This document shows positions 32,854-43,981 of a stretch of 64,000 nt of DNA, piece after piece (positions within the stretch are counted from its first letter, which is position 1; each line of letters starts with the position of its first letter). The position numbers and the translations under genes were made by a program. The notes beneath the pieces are model-generated. The model was not told where the DNA came from and did no database searches. It saw only the letters and a program-made list of their open reading frames with translations. The DNA comes from RH-AL1 sp965198485 (GTDB lineage: Bacteria > Pseudomonadota > Alphaproteobacteria > Rhizobiales > Beijerinckiaceae): the NCBI GenBank assembly GCA_965198485.1, contig CBDAPQ010000005.1:3224001-3288000 (forward strand). Reading direction: 5' to 3'.

Positions 32854-32997
32854 GTGCCGACGCTGTTTCGCCTCCTGCTTGTGATCGGCGTTCTGGTTGC
32901 GCTCGTTTGGGGCACCATGCTCGCGATGGTGACTTACATGAAGCCGCAGCCGCGCAGCATCGAGCAGAGCGTGCCTTTGCCGAGCACGAGAAAATAG
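32854..32997 (+). CDS. 47-residue single-pass membrane protein
   Basis: GTG 32854 lies six bases after GGAG. The product has one transmembrane helix (LFRLLLVIGVLVALVWGTML) followed by AMVTYMKPQPRSIEQSVPLP and a short tail. I recognise this shape (helix, then a K/EPxPR motif) as a tiny conserved protein of Hyphomicrobiales, without a known role. It ends seven bases before the convergent pncB stop. Confidence 0.75.
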   Translation: MPTLFRLLLVIGVLVALVWGTMLAMVTYMKPQPRSIEQSVPLPSTRK

Positions 32998-33004
32998 AAG
33001 TGCC

Positions 33005-34312
33005 TCACGCCTCGCGCGGCTCGCTTGGCTCGTAGCCAAGCACTCGCGCGTACCGCTCAACCTCGGTATCCGGCCCAAGGAACTTGGCGGGATTGTCCGA
33101 GAGCTTGACCGCTGGCCGCCCCTCGACCTCGAACACCTTGCACACCAGCGACACTGGCTTCAGCTCGGCGTCAAAGCTCCGGGGGGGACAGCCGACGAAA
33201 TCGTTGGTCAGCGCCGTGCCCCAGCCGATCGAGACCTGCACGCGGCCGCGCAGCGCGCGCACGCTGTCCTCGATCGTGTCGATGGTCATGGCGTCGGAGA
33301 GAATGACCAGCTTCTCCGTCGGGTCGCGGCCCCGTGCGCGCCACCATTCGATCAGCTCCTCGGCGGCCTTGATCGGCGGCTTGGAATCGGGCCGCGCGCC
33401 GGTCCAGTCTGCCGCCCAGTCCGGCGCGGCAGCGAGGAAGTTGGTGGTGCCGAACGTGTCAGGCAGCAGCACCAGCAGATTGCCGGCATAGAGCTTCTGC
33501 CAAGCCTCCAGCACCTCGAAGGGCGCCCGGCGCAGCTCCTCGTCCGTCTTGGCTTGCGCCGCGAACACCATCGGTAGCTCGTGGGCGTTGGTGCCGATCG
33601 CCTCGCAGCCGAGGTCCAGCGCGTGCCTGACGTTGGAGGTGCCGGTGAAGCTCTCGCCGAGCCCCTCCATCAGAGCGGCGACGCACCAACGCTGCCACAG
33701 GAAGCCGTGGCGGCGGCGCGTGCCGAAGTCGCCGAGCCGCAGCGGCCCTTCCTTGGCAAGCACACGCAGGCGCTCGACCTTGTCCCAGAGCCTGGCCTTG
33801 GCGCGGGCGTAGAAGAGGTCGAGCTCAAAGCGGCTCATGTGGCGCATGGCGGCTCGCGCCCGAAGCTCCGAGACGATGGCGAGGCAGGGCACCTCCCACA
33901 TCGTGGCGTGCGTCCACAACCCCTCGAAGCGCAGCTCGAACTGTCCATCCCGTTCGGTCAGCTCGTACTCCGGCAGGCGGAAGTCGCGCAGGAAGTCGAT
34001 GAAGGCCGGCTCGAAGATCTGGCCCTTCCCGTAAAAGGAGTTGCCGGCGAGCCAGATCAGCTCGTTGCGCTGGAAGCGCAGGGTGCGGACGTGGTCGAGC
34101 TGAGCGACGAGCTCGGCGCGATCGATCACCTGCGCGAGCTTGACGCTCCTGGTTCGGTTCTGCAGGCCGAAGGCGACGCGCACGTCCGGCTTCAGCTTCC
34201 AGATCATTTGCAGCATGAGGAACTTGTAGAAGTCCGTATCGAGCAGCGAGCGCACGATCGGATCGATGCGGAAGGAATGATCGTAGGCCCGGGCAGAGAA
34301 ATCGACGCTCAT
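33005..34312 (-). CDS. pncB: Nicotinate phosphoribosyltransferase
   Basis: The 435-residue protein (ATG 34312) matches PncB: SLLDTDFYKFLMLQMIW near the N-terminus, FGLQNRTRSVKL, then RRRHGFLWQRWCVAALMEGL, TSNVRHALDLGCEAIGTNAH and the phosphate-binding region VSIGWGTALTNDF. It makes nicotinate mononucleotide from nicotinate and PRPP in the Preiss-Handler NAD salvage route. Length is normal. Confidence 0.95.
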   Translation of the reverse strand: MSVDFSARAYDHSFRIDPIVRSLLDTDFYKFLMLQMIWKLKPDVRVAFGLQNRTRSVKLAQVIDRAELVAQLDHVRTLRFQRNELIWLAGNSFYGKGQIFEPAFIDFLRDFRLPEYELTERDGQFELRFEGLWTHATMWEVPCLAIVSELRARAAMRHMSRFELDLFYARAKARLWDKVERLRVLAKEGPLRLGDFGTRRRHGFLWQRWCVAALMEGLGESFTGTSNVRHALDLGCEAIGTNAHELPMVFAAQAKTDEELRRAPFEVLEAWQKLYAGNLLVLLPDTFGTTNFLAAAPDWAADWTGARPDSKPPIKAAEELIEWWRARGRDPTEKLVILSDAMTIDTIEDSVRALRGRVQVSIGWGTALTNDFVGCPPRSFDAELKPVSLVCKVFEVEGRPAVKLSDNPAKFLGPDTEVERYARVLGYEPSEPREA

Positions 34313-34479
34313 GGGCAAGGTGTAGCAAGGGAGCGGCCTGGCGTCGCGTCGTTCCAGGCGAGTCGTCGGCCTTCCCCTCCGATGGATAGAAGGACGCCAC
34401 GAATTATAGCTTTCTGGTCAGGAAGGGCACAGCCTGGTCTCTAACCACGAGGCGGCCAAAGAGCGCCGGAGTCACCCCG

Positions 34480-34926
34480 ATGAACATCCTCTACATGATC
34501 GTAGCCGCCGTGCTCGGCGCCGTGCTGACCACCCAGATCGCCACCAACAAGCAGCTCGGGGAGCATCTCCACAACCTCTACATCCCGGCCTTCGCCAACA
34601 TGGTCTTCGGCGTCGTCGCCACGCTCGCGCTGACGCTGGCGCTCTCGACCGAGTACCCCTCGACGCAGATGATCCGCTCGGCGCCCTGGTACCTCTGGCT
34701 CGCCGGCGGCGTGCTCGGCGCGGTCTATCTCACCGGCAACATCCTGCTCGCGCCCAGGATAGGCGCGGGGACGTTGATCGGCCTTGTAGTGACCGGGCAA
34801 ATCGTCTTCTCCGTCATGGTCGACAATTACGGCTGGTTCGGCTTCGAGCAGCATTCCGCGAACTGGCCGCGCATCCTCGGCTGTCTTCTGCTGGTCGGCG
34901 GCGCCGGACTCATATCGAAGTTCTGA
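34480..34926 (+). CDS. DMT-family transporter, YdcZ/DUF606 type
   Basis: This 148-residue protein has four to five hydrophobic helices (LYMIVAAVLGAVLTTQIATN, FANMVFGVVATLALTLAL, GGVLGAVYLTGNILLAPRIG, LIGLVVTGQIVFSVMVDNYG), the five-helix half-size unit of DUF606. Such proteins act as dimers in small-molecule transport; the substrate is unknown. It converges on the DUF1275 gene. Confidence 0.88.
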   Translation: MNILYMIVAAVLGAVLTTQIATNKQLGEHLHNLYIPAFANMVFGVVATLALTLALSTEYPSTQMIRSAPWYLWLAGGVLGAVYLTGNILLAPRIGAGTLIGLVVTGQIVFSVMVDNYGWFGFEQHSANWPRILGCLLLVGGAGLISKF

Positions 34927-34932
34927 GGCGCG

Positions 34933-35640
34933 TCATTCCTCCTCCGGCGCGATCACCGCGGATGCAACGGTCCACAACAGGAGCACGAGGCCGAACCCAG
35001 CGGCGACGGTGAGCGCCAGCGCCAACGATCGACCGGCGATCGCCGCTCCGGCGAGGCCGCCCGAAGCGAGCCCGATCCACAATCCCAGGAACGGCAGCGC
35101 GGCGTGCCACGGCGCCTTGCCGCGCAACGCGTGGGCGAGGCTGCGCCCGACGTGCACCAGCGTTCCCGTTACGTAGGTCAGGGCGACGCTGATCCCTTCC
35201 GCATTGTGCACGGCCGCGTTCTGCACGCCCATGGCCAGCGCCAGGGCTCCCGACGTCCAGCCCTCCCCCAAGCCCAGCCGCAGCGAGGCCAGCGCGGCGC
35301 CGAGCAGCGTGGTCTCGAGCACCAGCACGACGGAGCTTTCCCATCGATTCGACACCACCCCCACGATCTCACCGATCATGACGCCGAGGATGAAGAGGAC
35401 GATGGTGCGCCCGACGACTTCGACTTCGGACAGGTCGCCCGCGGCCGCCGCCACCATCGTCTGGGTGGAGTTGCCGCTCCTGAAGGAGACGAAGAGGTGG
35501 TGGAAATGGATGTAGCCGGAAGCGTCGACGAAGCCGGCCAAGGCCGACAGCGTCACCGCAAGCGCGTAGGTCAAGGCCCGTCCGGGTCGCTCCTGCTTGC
35601 GGCTGCTCCGACCGGCAGCCGCGTTTCTGGCCTCCTTCAT
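34933..35640 (-). CDS. YoaK family (DUF1275) membrane protein
   Basis: The 235-residue protein has six hydrophobic segments and the DUF1275 start: VTLSALAGFVDASGYIHFHH then LFVSFRSGNSTQTMVA. Later motifs NAEGISVALTYVTGTLVHVG fit. It is an inner-membrane protein of unknown function, sometimes linked to transport. Confidence 0.9.
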   Translation of the reverse strand: MKEARNAAAGRSSRKQERPGRALTYALAVTLSALAGFVDASGYIHFHHLFVSFRSGNSTQTMVAAAAGDLSEVEVVGRTIVLFILGVMIGEIVGVVSNRWESSVVLVLETTLLGAALASLRLGLGEGWTSGALALAMGVQNAAVHNAEGISVALTYVTGTLVHVGRSLAHALRGKAPWHAALPFLGLWIGLASGGLAGAAIAGRSLALALTVAAGFGLVLLLWTVASAVIAPEEE

Positions 35641-35810
35641 CGCGGCGTCCTCGTCGGGTGAACTGCTGGCCTAGCCGATCAGGTTCGCCGCCGCGACCGT
35701 CGAGCGGCACGCACAGCGACGATGTCGAAGACCGGAGCGCCTCACTAGCTTGCCGCGGAGTTGTTTCGGAGCGCTAGGGAGGGCTAAGCTCCGCGTCAAA
35801 GGAGCTGCCC

Positions 35811-36149
35811 ATGATCCGCCTCGCCCTTCCTCTCGCCGCCCTCGCCGCTGGTCTGGCGTTAACCGGCTGCAACGAGACCAACGGCGAAGGCACAACACCG
35901 ACGACCGCGGCCGCCACGGCGCCGTCTTCAAGCTTCGGCCTGCCGCCGGGTGCGCCCTGTTCCGGAGAGATCGGCCGCTACGATGCCGTAGTGAAGGACG
36001 ATCTGCGCACCGGCAACGTCGAGCAGAAGGTCTACGACCAGATCCAGCGTGAGCTGGCACGCGCCGTCGCCGCCTGCTCGGCCGGTAAGGGCGGCGAGGC
36101 CCACGCGCTCGTGGCGGCGTCGAAATCGAAGCACGGCTACAGAGCCTGA
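35811..36149 (+). CDS. Small putative lipoprotein
   Basis: The 112-residue product has a lipoprotein signal (LPLAALAAGLALTGCNETNG, lipobox LTGC, Cys20). A Thr/Ala-rich linker follows, then a helical domain with two more cysteines (GAPCSGEIGRYDAVVKDDLR and RAVAACSAGKG). It would be anchored in the inner or outer membrane facing the periplasm. The family is not recognised. Confidence 0.8.
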   Translation: MIRLALPLAALAAGLALTGCNETNGEGTTPTTAAATAPSSSFGLPPGAPCSGEIGRYDAVVKDDLRTGNVEQKVYDQIQRELARAVAACSAGKGGEAHALVAASKSKHGYRA

Positions 36150-36270
36150 TCCTACTGCGCCCTGGAAGTCGCACGCCGCCGCATCTCGACCGAAACACGG
36201 CAACTGCCTTGCGTTGGCCACACTCGAACTCGCAAATCGCACCACCTCATTCGCGTGCCGGAGAGCCGAA

Positions 36271-36825
36271 GTGGCCGTTTCCGCCAGGATCGTCGTTTTA
36301 GCCGGCTTGACCCTTATCTTCGCAGGGAGGGCCGACGCCCAGCAGGCAGCGTCGCCGCAGCCTTGCGAAGGCACGCTGTGCGATCTCTACTACAGCGGTC
36401 GTGGCCCCGCGCCAGCGGCAACAATAGCCGCGACGCCGGGCCTTCCGCCGGGCGCCACCCCGCTCCTGGCGCCGACCAATCCGCTCAGCCGGCTGTTCGG
36501 CGGCGGCTCCTCGCCGTCGGACGGCACGCCCAGCAATCGCCCGCCGCCGCCCCCGAGCGAACCGGCGGCGGCCAACAATTCGTACATGCATCTCGGCGGG
36601 GGCGGTGTGCTCGGCGGCAGCGGCCAGCGCTGCGAGGGCGGCACGTTGTGCGATCTGATCGGCAGTTCCTCGCCGGCGCAGCCGGCCGTCGGCGAGGAAC
36701 AGCAGGCTGCCGCCGTTGCCGTGCCGGTCGAGGCGCCCGTGGTGCACCGCCACATCCTGCACGAGACCGAAACCCGGCCGAAATGCTCGTCGCCCAACGC
36801 CGACCCCTGGCGCTGCTACCGCTGA
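36271..36825 (+). CDS. Exported protein with repeated CEGTLCDL motif
   Basis: GTG 36271 starts a signal peptide (VSARIVVLAGLTLIFAGRAD). The 184-residue product contains CEGTLCDLYYSG soon after the cleavage site and CEGGTLCDLIGSS about 90 residues later, separated by Pro/Ser-rich low-complexity sequence. It ends with two further cysteines (KCSSPNADPWRCYR). Paired cysteines suggest disulfides in the periplasm. No domain is recognised; it follows the small lipoprotein gene by 121 bp. Confidence 0.65.
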   Translation: MAVSARIVVLAGLTLIFAGRADAQQAASPQPCEGTLCDLYYSGRGPAPAATIAATPGLPPGATPLLAPTNPLSRLFGGGSSPSDGTPSNRPPPPPSEPAAANNSYMHLGGGGVLGGSGQRCEGGTLCDLIGSSSPAQPAVGEEQQAAAVAVPVEAPVVHRHILHETETRPKCSSPNADPWRCYR

Positions 36826-37007
36826 AGCGTATTCCGGCCTTGCGCAAATGCTGCCGTCATTGCGGCGGAGCCAATCAACCCGCGGCCCTTGGGCACGGTG
36901 CACTCCATCAGCGCCTGGGTGCTTCGCCTTCGGCTTGTAATGACGAAGATCTGCGTATCACCGTAGTAGACGTGCGCTCCGAAGACTTACGGAATTAACG
37001 AAAGCCG

Positions 37008-37631
37008 TCAGCGCCGGGGCACGTCCGCCAGCAGCGTGCGCACGCGGCCGAGGTCGCGCACCGACAGCGCCCGCAATGTCTGGTCGTCGCCGTTCTTGAT
37101 GTAGTCGACATAGGTGTTCTCGAGCTGGCGCAGAGTCGCCGCCTGCGACGAGGCGTAGAGCGCATTGAAGGCGTCGCCGTCGAGCCGTGTGAGGGCGACG
37201 TAGTCGCCGCGTTGGCGCAGGTCGGCCGGCACCACCACGAGGTTGATGGGATCGGCGATGAGCCCAAAGATTGGGCCGAGCCGGTCGATCGTGGGGGCAT
37301 GCGCCTCGTCGTAGCGCTCGCGCTTGACCCCCGCCGCCCAGGTCTCCAGCTCGGCAATGACCGCGGCGCGACCGCGCGCCGCGCGTCCAGCGAAGCCGCG
37401 GATGCGGCCCAAGGCGCGCTCCGCCGCGAGCTGGTCGGAGGCTTCGAGATAGCCGTTGAAGGGGCCGACGGCGGCGACGAAGGCGGCGGTGATGGGCGAG
37501 AGGAAGCCGTTGTCAGGCGTCGTCTGGTCGGGATAGACGAGCGGTTCGGCAGCCGCCGGGGCTGCCAGGGGCGCGGCCATGGCCAGACTGATGGCCATAA
37601 GCGCGTCAACGAAGGAAGAGCGCGGGCTCAT
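37008..37631 (-). CDS. Exported helical protein of unknown function
   Basis: The 207-residue product has a signal peptide (FVDALMAISLAMAAPLAAPA, cleavage after AAA) and a mostly helical mature part (LSPITAAFVAAVGPFNGYLE, LAAERALGRIRGFAGRAARG). A DUF4142-like character is possible but not certain. Its start overlaps the recN stop by four bases (ATGA), so it is co-translated with recN. Confidence 0.7.
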   Translation of the reverse strand: MSPRSSFVDALMAISLAMAAPLAAPAAAEPLVYPDQTTPDNGFLSPITAAFVAAVGPFNGYLEASDQLAAERALGRIRGFAGRAARGRAAVIAELETWAAGVKRERYDEAHAPTIDRLGPIFGLIADPINLVVVPADLRQRGDYVALTRLDGDAFNALYASSQAATLRQLENTYVDYIKNGDDQTLRALSVRDLGRVRTLLADVPRR

Positions 37632-39289
37632 GAGGTCTCCTCGAGCAGGCGGCCCGCCGCAGCGCGGGCCTCGTCGGTGATGGTGGCGCCCGCCAGCATG
37701 CGGGCGATCTCCTCGCGCCGTGCGTCCGGCGCCAGAATGGTGACGCGCGTCGCCACGCGGCGACCGCGGTCGAGCGAATCCTTGGCGATACGGAAATGGC
37801 CGCCGGCGCGCGCCGCAACCTGCGGCGCGTGTGTGACGGCAAGTACCTGCGACGTGGCGGCGAGGCGAGCCAGACGCTGCCCCATGGCGTCGGCCACGGC
37901 GCCACCGACCCCGGTGTCGATCTCGTCGAACACAAGCGTCGGCGCCGAGGCCTTGGCCGCCACCGCGACCTTGAGCGCCAGCATGAAGCGCGCGAGCTCG
38001 CCTCCCGAGGCGATCTTCATCAAAGGGCCGGGGCGCGTGCCAGGGTTGGTCGAGACCCAGAAGGCGACGCCGTCCGTGCCCTCGGGCCCCGGCGCCTCCG
38101 GCTCGACCTGGGTTAGGAAGCGGGCGCGCTCCAGCTTCAAAGGCGCCAGCTCCGCGTTGACCGCCTTGTCCAGCGCGGCGGCGGCGGCCTTGCGCTTGGC
38201 CGAGAGGGACTCGGCGAGGTGCCGGTAGTTAGCCTCGGCCTCAACCAGGGCGGTAGCCAGCCGCATCAGCTTGGCCTCGTCGGCGTCGAGCGCGTCCAGC
38301 GTCGCGGCATGCTGCGCGGCAAGGTCGGGCAGCACGTCGGGCGAGACGGCGTATTTGCGCGCCGCGCCGCGAATGGCGAACAGCCGCTCCTCGAGCTGCT
38401 CCAGCTCGGCGGAATCGAAGTCGGCGTCACGGATCGCCGCTTCCAGCGTGTCGCGGGCGGCGTCGAGCGCGACCAGCGCCGCGTCGATGGCGGTAACGCT
38501 GGGGTCGACGAGATGCGGCGCCTGCGCTTGGCGTCGATCGAGCCGGCGCAAGGCTCCGTTGAGGCTCGCCACCAGCCCTTCAGCAGCGAGCAGCTCGAGT
38601 GCATCACGCAGGTCGCCGACGACCTTCTCCGCCGATTGCATGTCGTGGCGGCGCTCCGCCAGCATCTGCTCCTCGCCGGGCTCGACGGCGAGCCTCTCCA
38701 GCTCGGTGCGGGCGTGGCGCAGGAAGTCGGCCTCGGCGCGGATTGCGGCGACGCGCTGCTCCTCGGTGCGGCGCTCGACCTCGAGCGCGCGCAGGCGGTT
38801 GTGGGCCTCGCGCACGCCGGCAACCTGTCGAGCGAGGCCGCCGAAGGCGTCGACCAGCGCGCGATGCGCCGCCGGCTCGACCATGGCGCGATCGTCGTGC
38901 TGGCCGTGGATCTCGACGAGCGCCCGGCCGATGCCGCGCAGCACCTGGGCCGACACAGGTTGGTCGTTGACGAAGGCGCGGGTGCGCCCGTCGGCCATCT
39001 GCACGCGGCGCAGGATGAGCTCGCCCTCGGCATCAATGTCGTGGGCAGCGGCCGCGGCGCGGGCGGGATGGTCGGGCCCCAGGTCGAAGGCGGCGGTGAC
39101 CTGGCCCTGGGTCTGGCCCTCGCGAACCAGCGAGCCGTCGCCGCGCGCGCCGAGCGCGAGCGAGAAGGCGTCAAGCAGGATCGACTTGCCGGCGCCGGTC
39201 TCGCCCGTGAGCACGGTCATGCCAGGGCCGAGATCGAGGTCGAGCCGATCGATCAAGACGATGTCGCGGATGGACAGCTGGACGAGCAC
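37628..39289 (-). CDS. recN: DNA repair protein RecN
   Basis: GTG 39289 gives 553 residues, normal for RecN. SMC-type landmarks are LSIRDIVLIDRLDLDLGPGM, Walker A LTGETGAGKSILLDAFSLAL, an IHGQHDDRAMVEP motif characteristic of RecN, long coiled coils, the signature KIASGGELARFMLALKV and Walker B LVFDEIDTGVGG. RecN acts early in double-strand break repair. An upstream in-frame extension of 23 residues is not conserved in character. Confidence 0.95.
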   Translation of the reverse strand: MLVQLSIRDIVLIDRLDLDLGPGMTVLTGETGAGKSILLDAFSLALGARGDGSLVREGQTQGQVTAAFDLGPDHPARAAAAAHDIDAEGELILRRVQMADGRTRAFVNDQPVSAQVLRGIGRALVEIHGQHDDRAMVEPAAHRALVDAFGGLARQVAGVREAHNRLRALEVERRTEEQRVAAIRAEADFLRHARTELERLAVEPGEEQMLAERRHDMQSAEKVVGDLRDALELLAAEGLVASLNGALRRLDRRQAQAPHLVDPSVTAIDAALVALDAARDTLEAAIRDADFDSAELEQLEERLFAIRGAARKYAVSPDVLPDLAAQHAATLDALDADEAKLMRLATALVEAEANYRHLAESLSAKRKAAAAALDKAVNAELAPLKLERARFLTQVEPEAPGPEGTDGVAFWVSTNPGTRPGPLMKIASGGELARFMLALKVAVAAKASAPTLVFDEIDTGVGGAVADAMGQRLARLAATSQVLAVTHAPQVAARAGGHFRIAKDSLDRGRRVATRVTILAPDARREEIARMLAGATITDEARAAAGRLLEETS

Positions 39290-39382
39290 GGCGTCCGGGT
39301 CCTTCGATAGCCTGCGCTTGGTCAGCGATGGCGTCGCAAGGAACGGCGGCGCCGTCAAGGCGGGGGCGGCCGTCTGGCCGAG

Positions 39383-39976
39383 CTAGCCTTCGATCTCGAG
39401 GTCATCAATCTTGAGGGCGAAGGCGGCGGGCGCGAACGCGGGGAGGATCGTCTCGGAGGCGACCCCATCCCGCACCTCCGCGTAGCCGTCGCTGCCAGGC
39501 TGCCGGAACACGCGCGTCTTCAGACGGACGGCATCGATGACCCACAGCTCGCGCACGCCGAAGCCCGCGTAAAGCGCCGCCTTACGGCCGATGTCATAGC
39601 GCAATGACGAATCGGCGATCTCGACGACGAGGAGCACGGTCTCCGCCGCCAGGTTCTTGAGGCCGGAGGCCCGATCGTAGATCACGACGTCGGGCTCGAG
39701 GTAGGTGTCTTCCGTCAACCGGAAGGTCGTTTCTGGGGCAAGCTCAAGGTGGTCCGGCGCACATCGGTACCAGCGCCGGAGTAGAGCGACCTTTAGGATC
39801 TCGTGGCGATTTCCTTTTGGCGACATCGGCACGAGTTCCCCGCCTATGAGCTCGATGCGCTCGTCTTCATCTATTCGTCCTGCAGCGACCAGGGCCTCGA
39901 CATCGACGATCGTGAAGCGTCGCCGAGGCAGCCCTTCCGCAGCCTGTGTCGTTCTCGGAGCGGCATGGACGGTCAT
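39383..39976 (-). CDS. Uma2 family putative endonuclease (DUF820)
   Basis: The 197-residue product matches Uma2: RRFTIVDVEALVAAGRIDED, ERIELIGGELVPMSPKGNRH, then the PD-(D/E)XK-like core TYLEPDVVIYD and TVLLVVEIADSSLRYDIGRK, followed by AALYAGFGVRELWVIDA. The family is best known from cyanobacteria and scattered bacteria. Biological role is unclear; it is often mobile. Confidence 0.88.
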   Translation of the reverse strand: MTVHAAPRTTQAAEGLPRRRFTIVDVEALVAAGRIDEDERIELIGGELVPMSPKGNRHEILKVALLRRWYRCAPDHLELAPETTFRLTEDTYLEPDVVIYDRASGLKNLAAETVLLVVEIADSSLRYDIGRKAALYAGFGVRELWVIDAVRLKTRVFRQPGSDGYAEVRDGVASETILPAFAPAAFALKIDDLEIEG

Positions 39977-40100
39977 CGCAGCTAAACCTCGATGTCGAAG
40001 AAGAGACGACAGGATAAGCCGGCCCCGCGATGCCGGCTATCCCCCGCCCAGCGCGGCGGCGAGAGCCGGGGACCAACCCCCTCTCACGCCGCCGCGTGGA

Positions 40101-40331
40101 ATGGCTCGCTACCGCCTGGATAAGGCTCGACTTGCCGGTGCCCGGTGCGCCGTGGAGCAGGACGACGAGCTTGTAGTTGAGCCCGCGGCGCACGTACCAG
40201 TCCTCATCGGCGAGTAACAAGCCCACCTTGTCGACGATCGCCGAGCGGGCGCCGGCGTTGGCGAACACGGTCTCGACGGCGCGCTTGCGCCGCTCCACCG
40301 GCTGCCAGCAACCTTCGCTGCGGTGGTGCAC
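40101..40331 (-). pseudogene. BCS1-like AAA ATPase fragment
   Basis: A frame of about 77 residues reads GCWQPVERRKRAVETVFANA, LLADEDWYVRRGLNYKL and Walker A LLHGAPGTGKSSLIQAVASH, matching the N-terminal part of a BCS1-type AAA+ ATPase. Homology stops after VASH at about 40101. No Walker B, sensor or arginine finger follows, so this is a stump left by deletion. The 400-bp interval between the Uma2 gene and sixA holds nothing else. Confidence 0.7.
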
Positions 40332-40421
40332 GTCTGATTCGGAGCCGCGTTGTGACGCTGATGTTTCCTATCCTCGCTTCGCCTGCCGCATCGGAGCAAG
40401 TCCGCGACAGTGGGTGTCGCT

Positions 40422-40937
40422 CTAGCGTCCGGCGAGATCCTCGGGGAACACCAGGGCATCGAGCCGCCCTCCCGAGGCGCAGGCGGAAGGCCAGTCCTCG
40501 GCAGTGAAGCTCACCACGGCAAGGCCGCAGGGCGGAAAGCGGCCGCGCAGGCGCTCCAGGTCTATCAGATCGCCTTCCTGCGCTAGGGCTACAGCCACCT
40601 CCATGATCCCGGGATTGTGCCCGACGACCATCACCACGCTCGAGTTCGGCTCGATACCGCCGAGGAGCTCGCGGATGCGAACTTCGCTGGCGTTGTAGAG
40701 GATCTCTTCGCACTGCAGCTCGATGCCCGGGCCGATCCGCTCAGACACCAATTCGAAGGTGCGGGATGTTCGCTTGGCAGCCGATACCAATGCGACCGAC
40801 GGGACGAGCCGCTGACCGGCGAGAAAGGCGCCAATTTCGACGGCGTCCCGCTCGCCTTTCTCGGTGAGCGTACGGGCGAAATCATCGCTCCGTGCGCCCT
40901 CGGCCTTGGCGTGACGAAGCAGAAGAAGCGTCAGCAT
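40422..40937 (-). CDS. sixA: Histidine phosphatase SixA-like
   Basis: ATG 40937 is preferred because the product then begins MLTLLLLRHAKAEGARSDDF, with the phosphohistidine RHA motif at the start of the fold. Further features are TLTEKGERDAVEIGAFLAGQ, SAAKRTSRTFELV and the second catalytic histidine in VVMVVGHNPGIMEVAVAL. It belongs to the phosphoglycerate-mutase superfamily. SixA dephosphorylates phosphohistidine in phosphorelays; the target here is unknown. Confidence 0.88.
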   Translation of the reverse strand: MLTLLLLRHAKAEGARSDDFARTLTEKGERDAVEIGAFLAGQRLVPSVALVSAAKRTSRTFELVSERIGPGIELQCEEILYNASEVRIRELLGGIEPNSSVVMVVGHNPGIMEVAVALAQEGDLIDLERLRGRFPPCGLAVVSFTAEDWPSACASGGRLDALVFPEDLAGR

Positions 40938-41015
40938 CGACGGGCGGCGGGAGGCGTTCGTTCGATCATGCGATCTCATACGACCGCACGATGGAGATGG
41001 CTATGGCGCGAGCCT

Positions 41016-41414
41016 TCAGCCGTGATGCTGGGTGAACTGCTCGCCGGCCTTCTGCATCTCGGATCCGACCTTCTCGCCGGCCTTCTGCATCGCGTCCGTG
41101 CCTTTTTGCATGGCATCGCGCGAGTTGCGGGCCATCTCCATCGGCATGGTCATCATCAGCTCGCCGAAACGCCGGGTATAGTCCGCCGACATCGCGAAGG
41201 ACTGCTGCATGAAGCTGGTCTGCACCGAGATCACGTCTTCCATTGTCTTCGCCGAGCGCATCTTCTCCATCAGCTGCGTCGTCTTCTCGAGCGATTCCTT
41301 GCCCATACGCTGCACTTCGCTGGTGAAGTCCTGCAGCGACTTGGAGGCAGCACCGAAGCTGTTCATGGCGTTGTCATAGCCCGGCGTGCCGCGCATATCG
41401 GTCGGATCGGTCAT
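41016..41414 (-). CDS. Phasin family protein
   Basis: The 132-residue helical protein matches phasin_2: AMNSFGAASKSLQDFTSEVQ, KESLEKTTQLMEKMRSAKTM, EDVISVQTSFMQQSFAMSAD and a DAMQKGTDAMQKAGEK tail. Phasins coat polyhydroxyalkanoate granules, which points to PHA storage. No PHA synthase gene is in the window. Confidence 0.92.
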   Translation of the reverse strand: MTDPTDMRGTPGYDNAMNSFGAASKSLQDFTSEVQRMGKESLEKTTQLMEKMRSAKTMEDVISVQTSFMQQSFAMSADYTRRFGELMMTMPMEMARNSRDAMQKGTDAMQKAGEKVGSEMQKAGEQFTQHHG

Positions 41415-41791
41415 GATGAAGCTCCTTGAGCATGTCGCCCGAGGTGGGCCACGACTGCTTAATGCACTCGCCCGGCGCTAGTCCCGTAAAAGCAAAGAAA
41501 AGCGGCTCTACCTTACGACACCTCTCGGTCAATCCATCGACGATGATCTGATCCGACAGCTTGTAAAACGACCGCCCTGTCGGAAGCTTCCCCGCTGCCG
41601 ATGCGGTCTCCGTGAGGGAGACTGCTAGCGATCTCGCACCGGCTTTGGCGTTTCGCTGATGGAACTACGCCGTACACCTACCGCCGAAGCTTGATGGAGC
41701 ACCCGCCTGCTCGATTTAGTGCCGGTAAGTTACGGATCAAACCGGCACGACGATCAGCTCGCACCGACCGACGTAGGCAGCCGATTTGACC
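41415..41791. other. 377-bp intergenic region with three hairpins
   Basis: No gene is found between rpoD's end and the phasin start. Three inverted repeats stand in it: CCGACAG/CTGTCGG (41553-41583), GTCTCC/GGAGAC (41606-41622) and GTGCCGGT/ACCGGCAC (41719-41748). The last lies 44 bp beyond the rpoD stop and may end that transcript, though it lacks a T-tract. A small RNA is not excluded. Confidence 0.4.
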
Positions 41792-43837
<2,046 letters not shown>

Positions 43838-43981
43838 CCAGTCCTCATTTACCCGCCGCGGTCCCTACGAACCGACGCCGCTCAAGCCAGCTCGTCGAGC
43901 CGGCCCGTCAAAAATTCGCGCTGACGGAACCTGCTTCGGCTGCTCCAATGAGCCGCCGAAATGACCCTCTAGCGGAAACGC

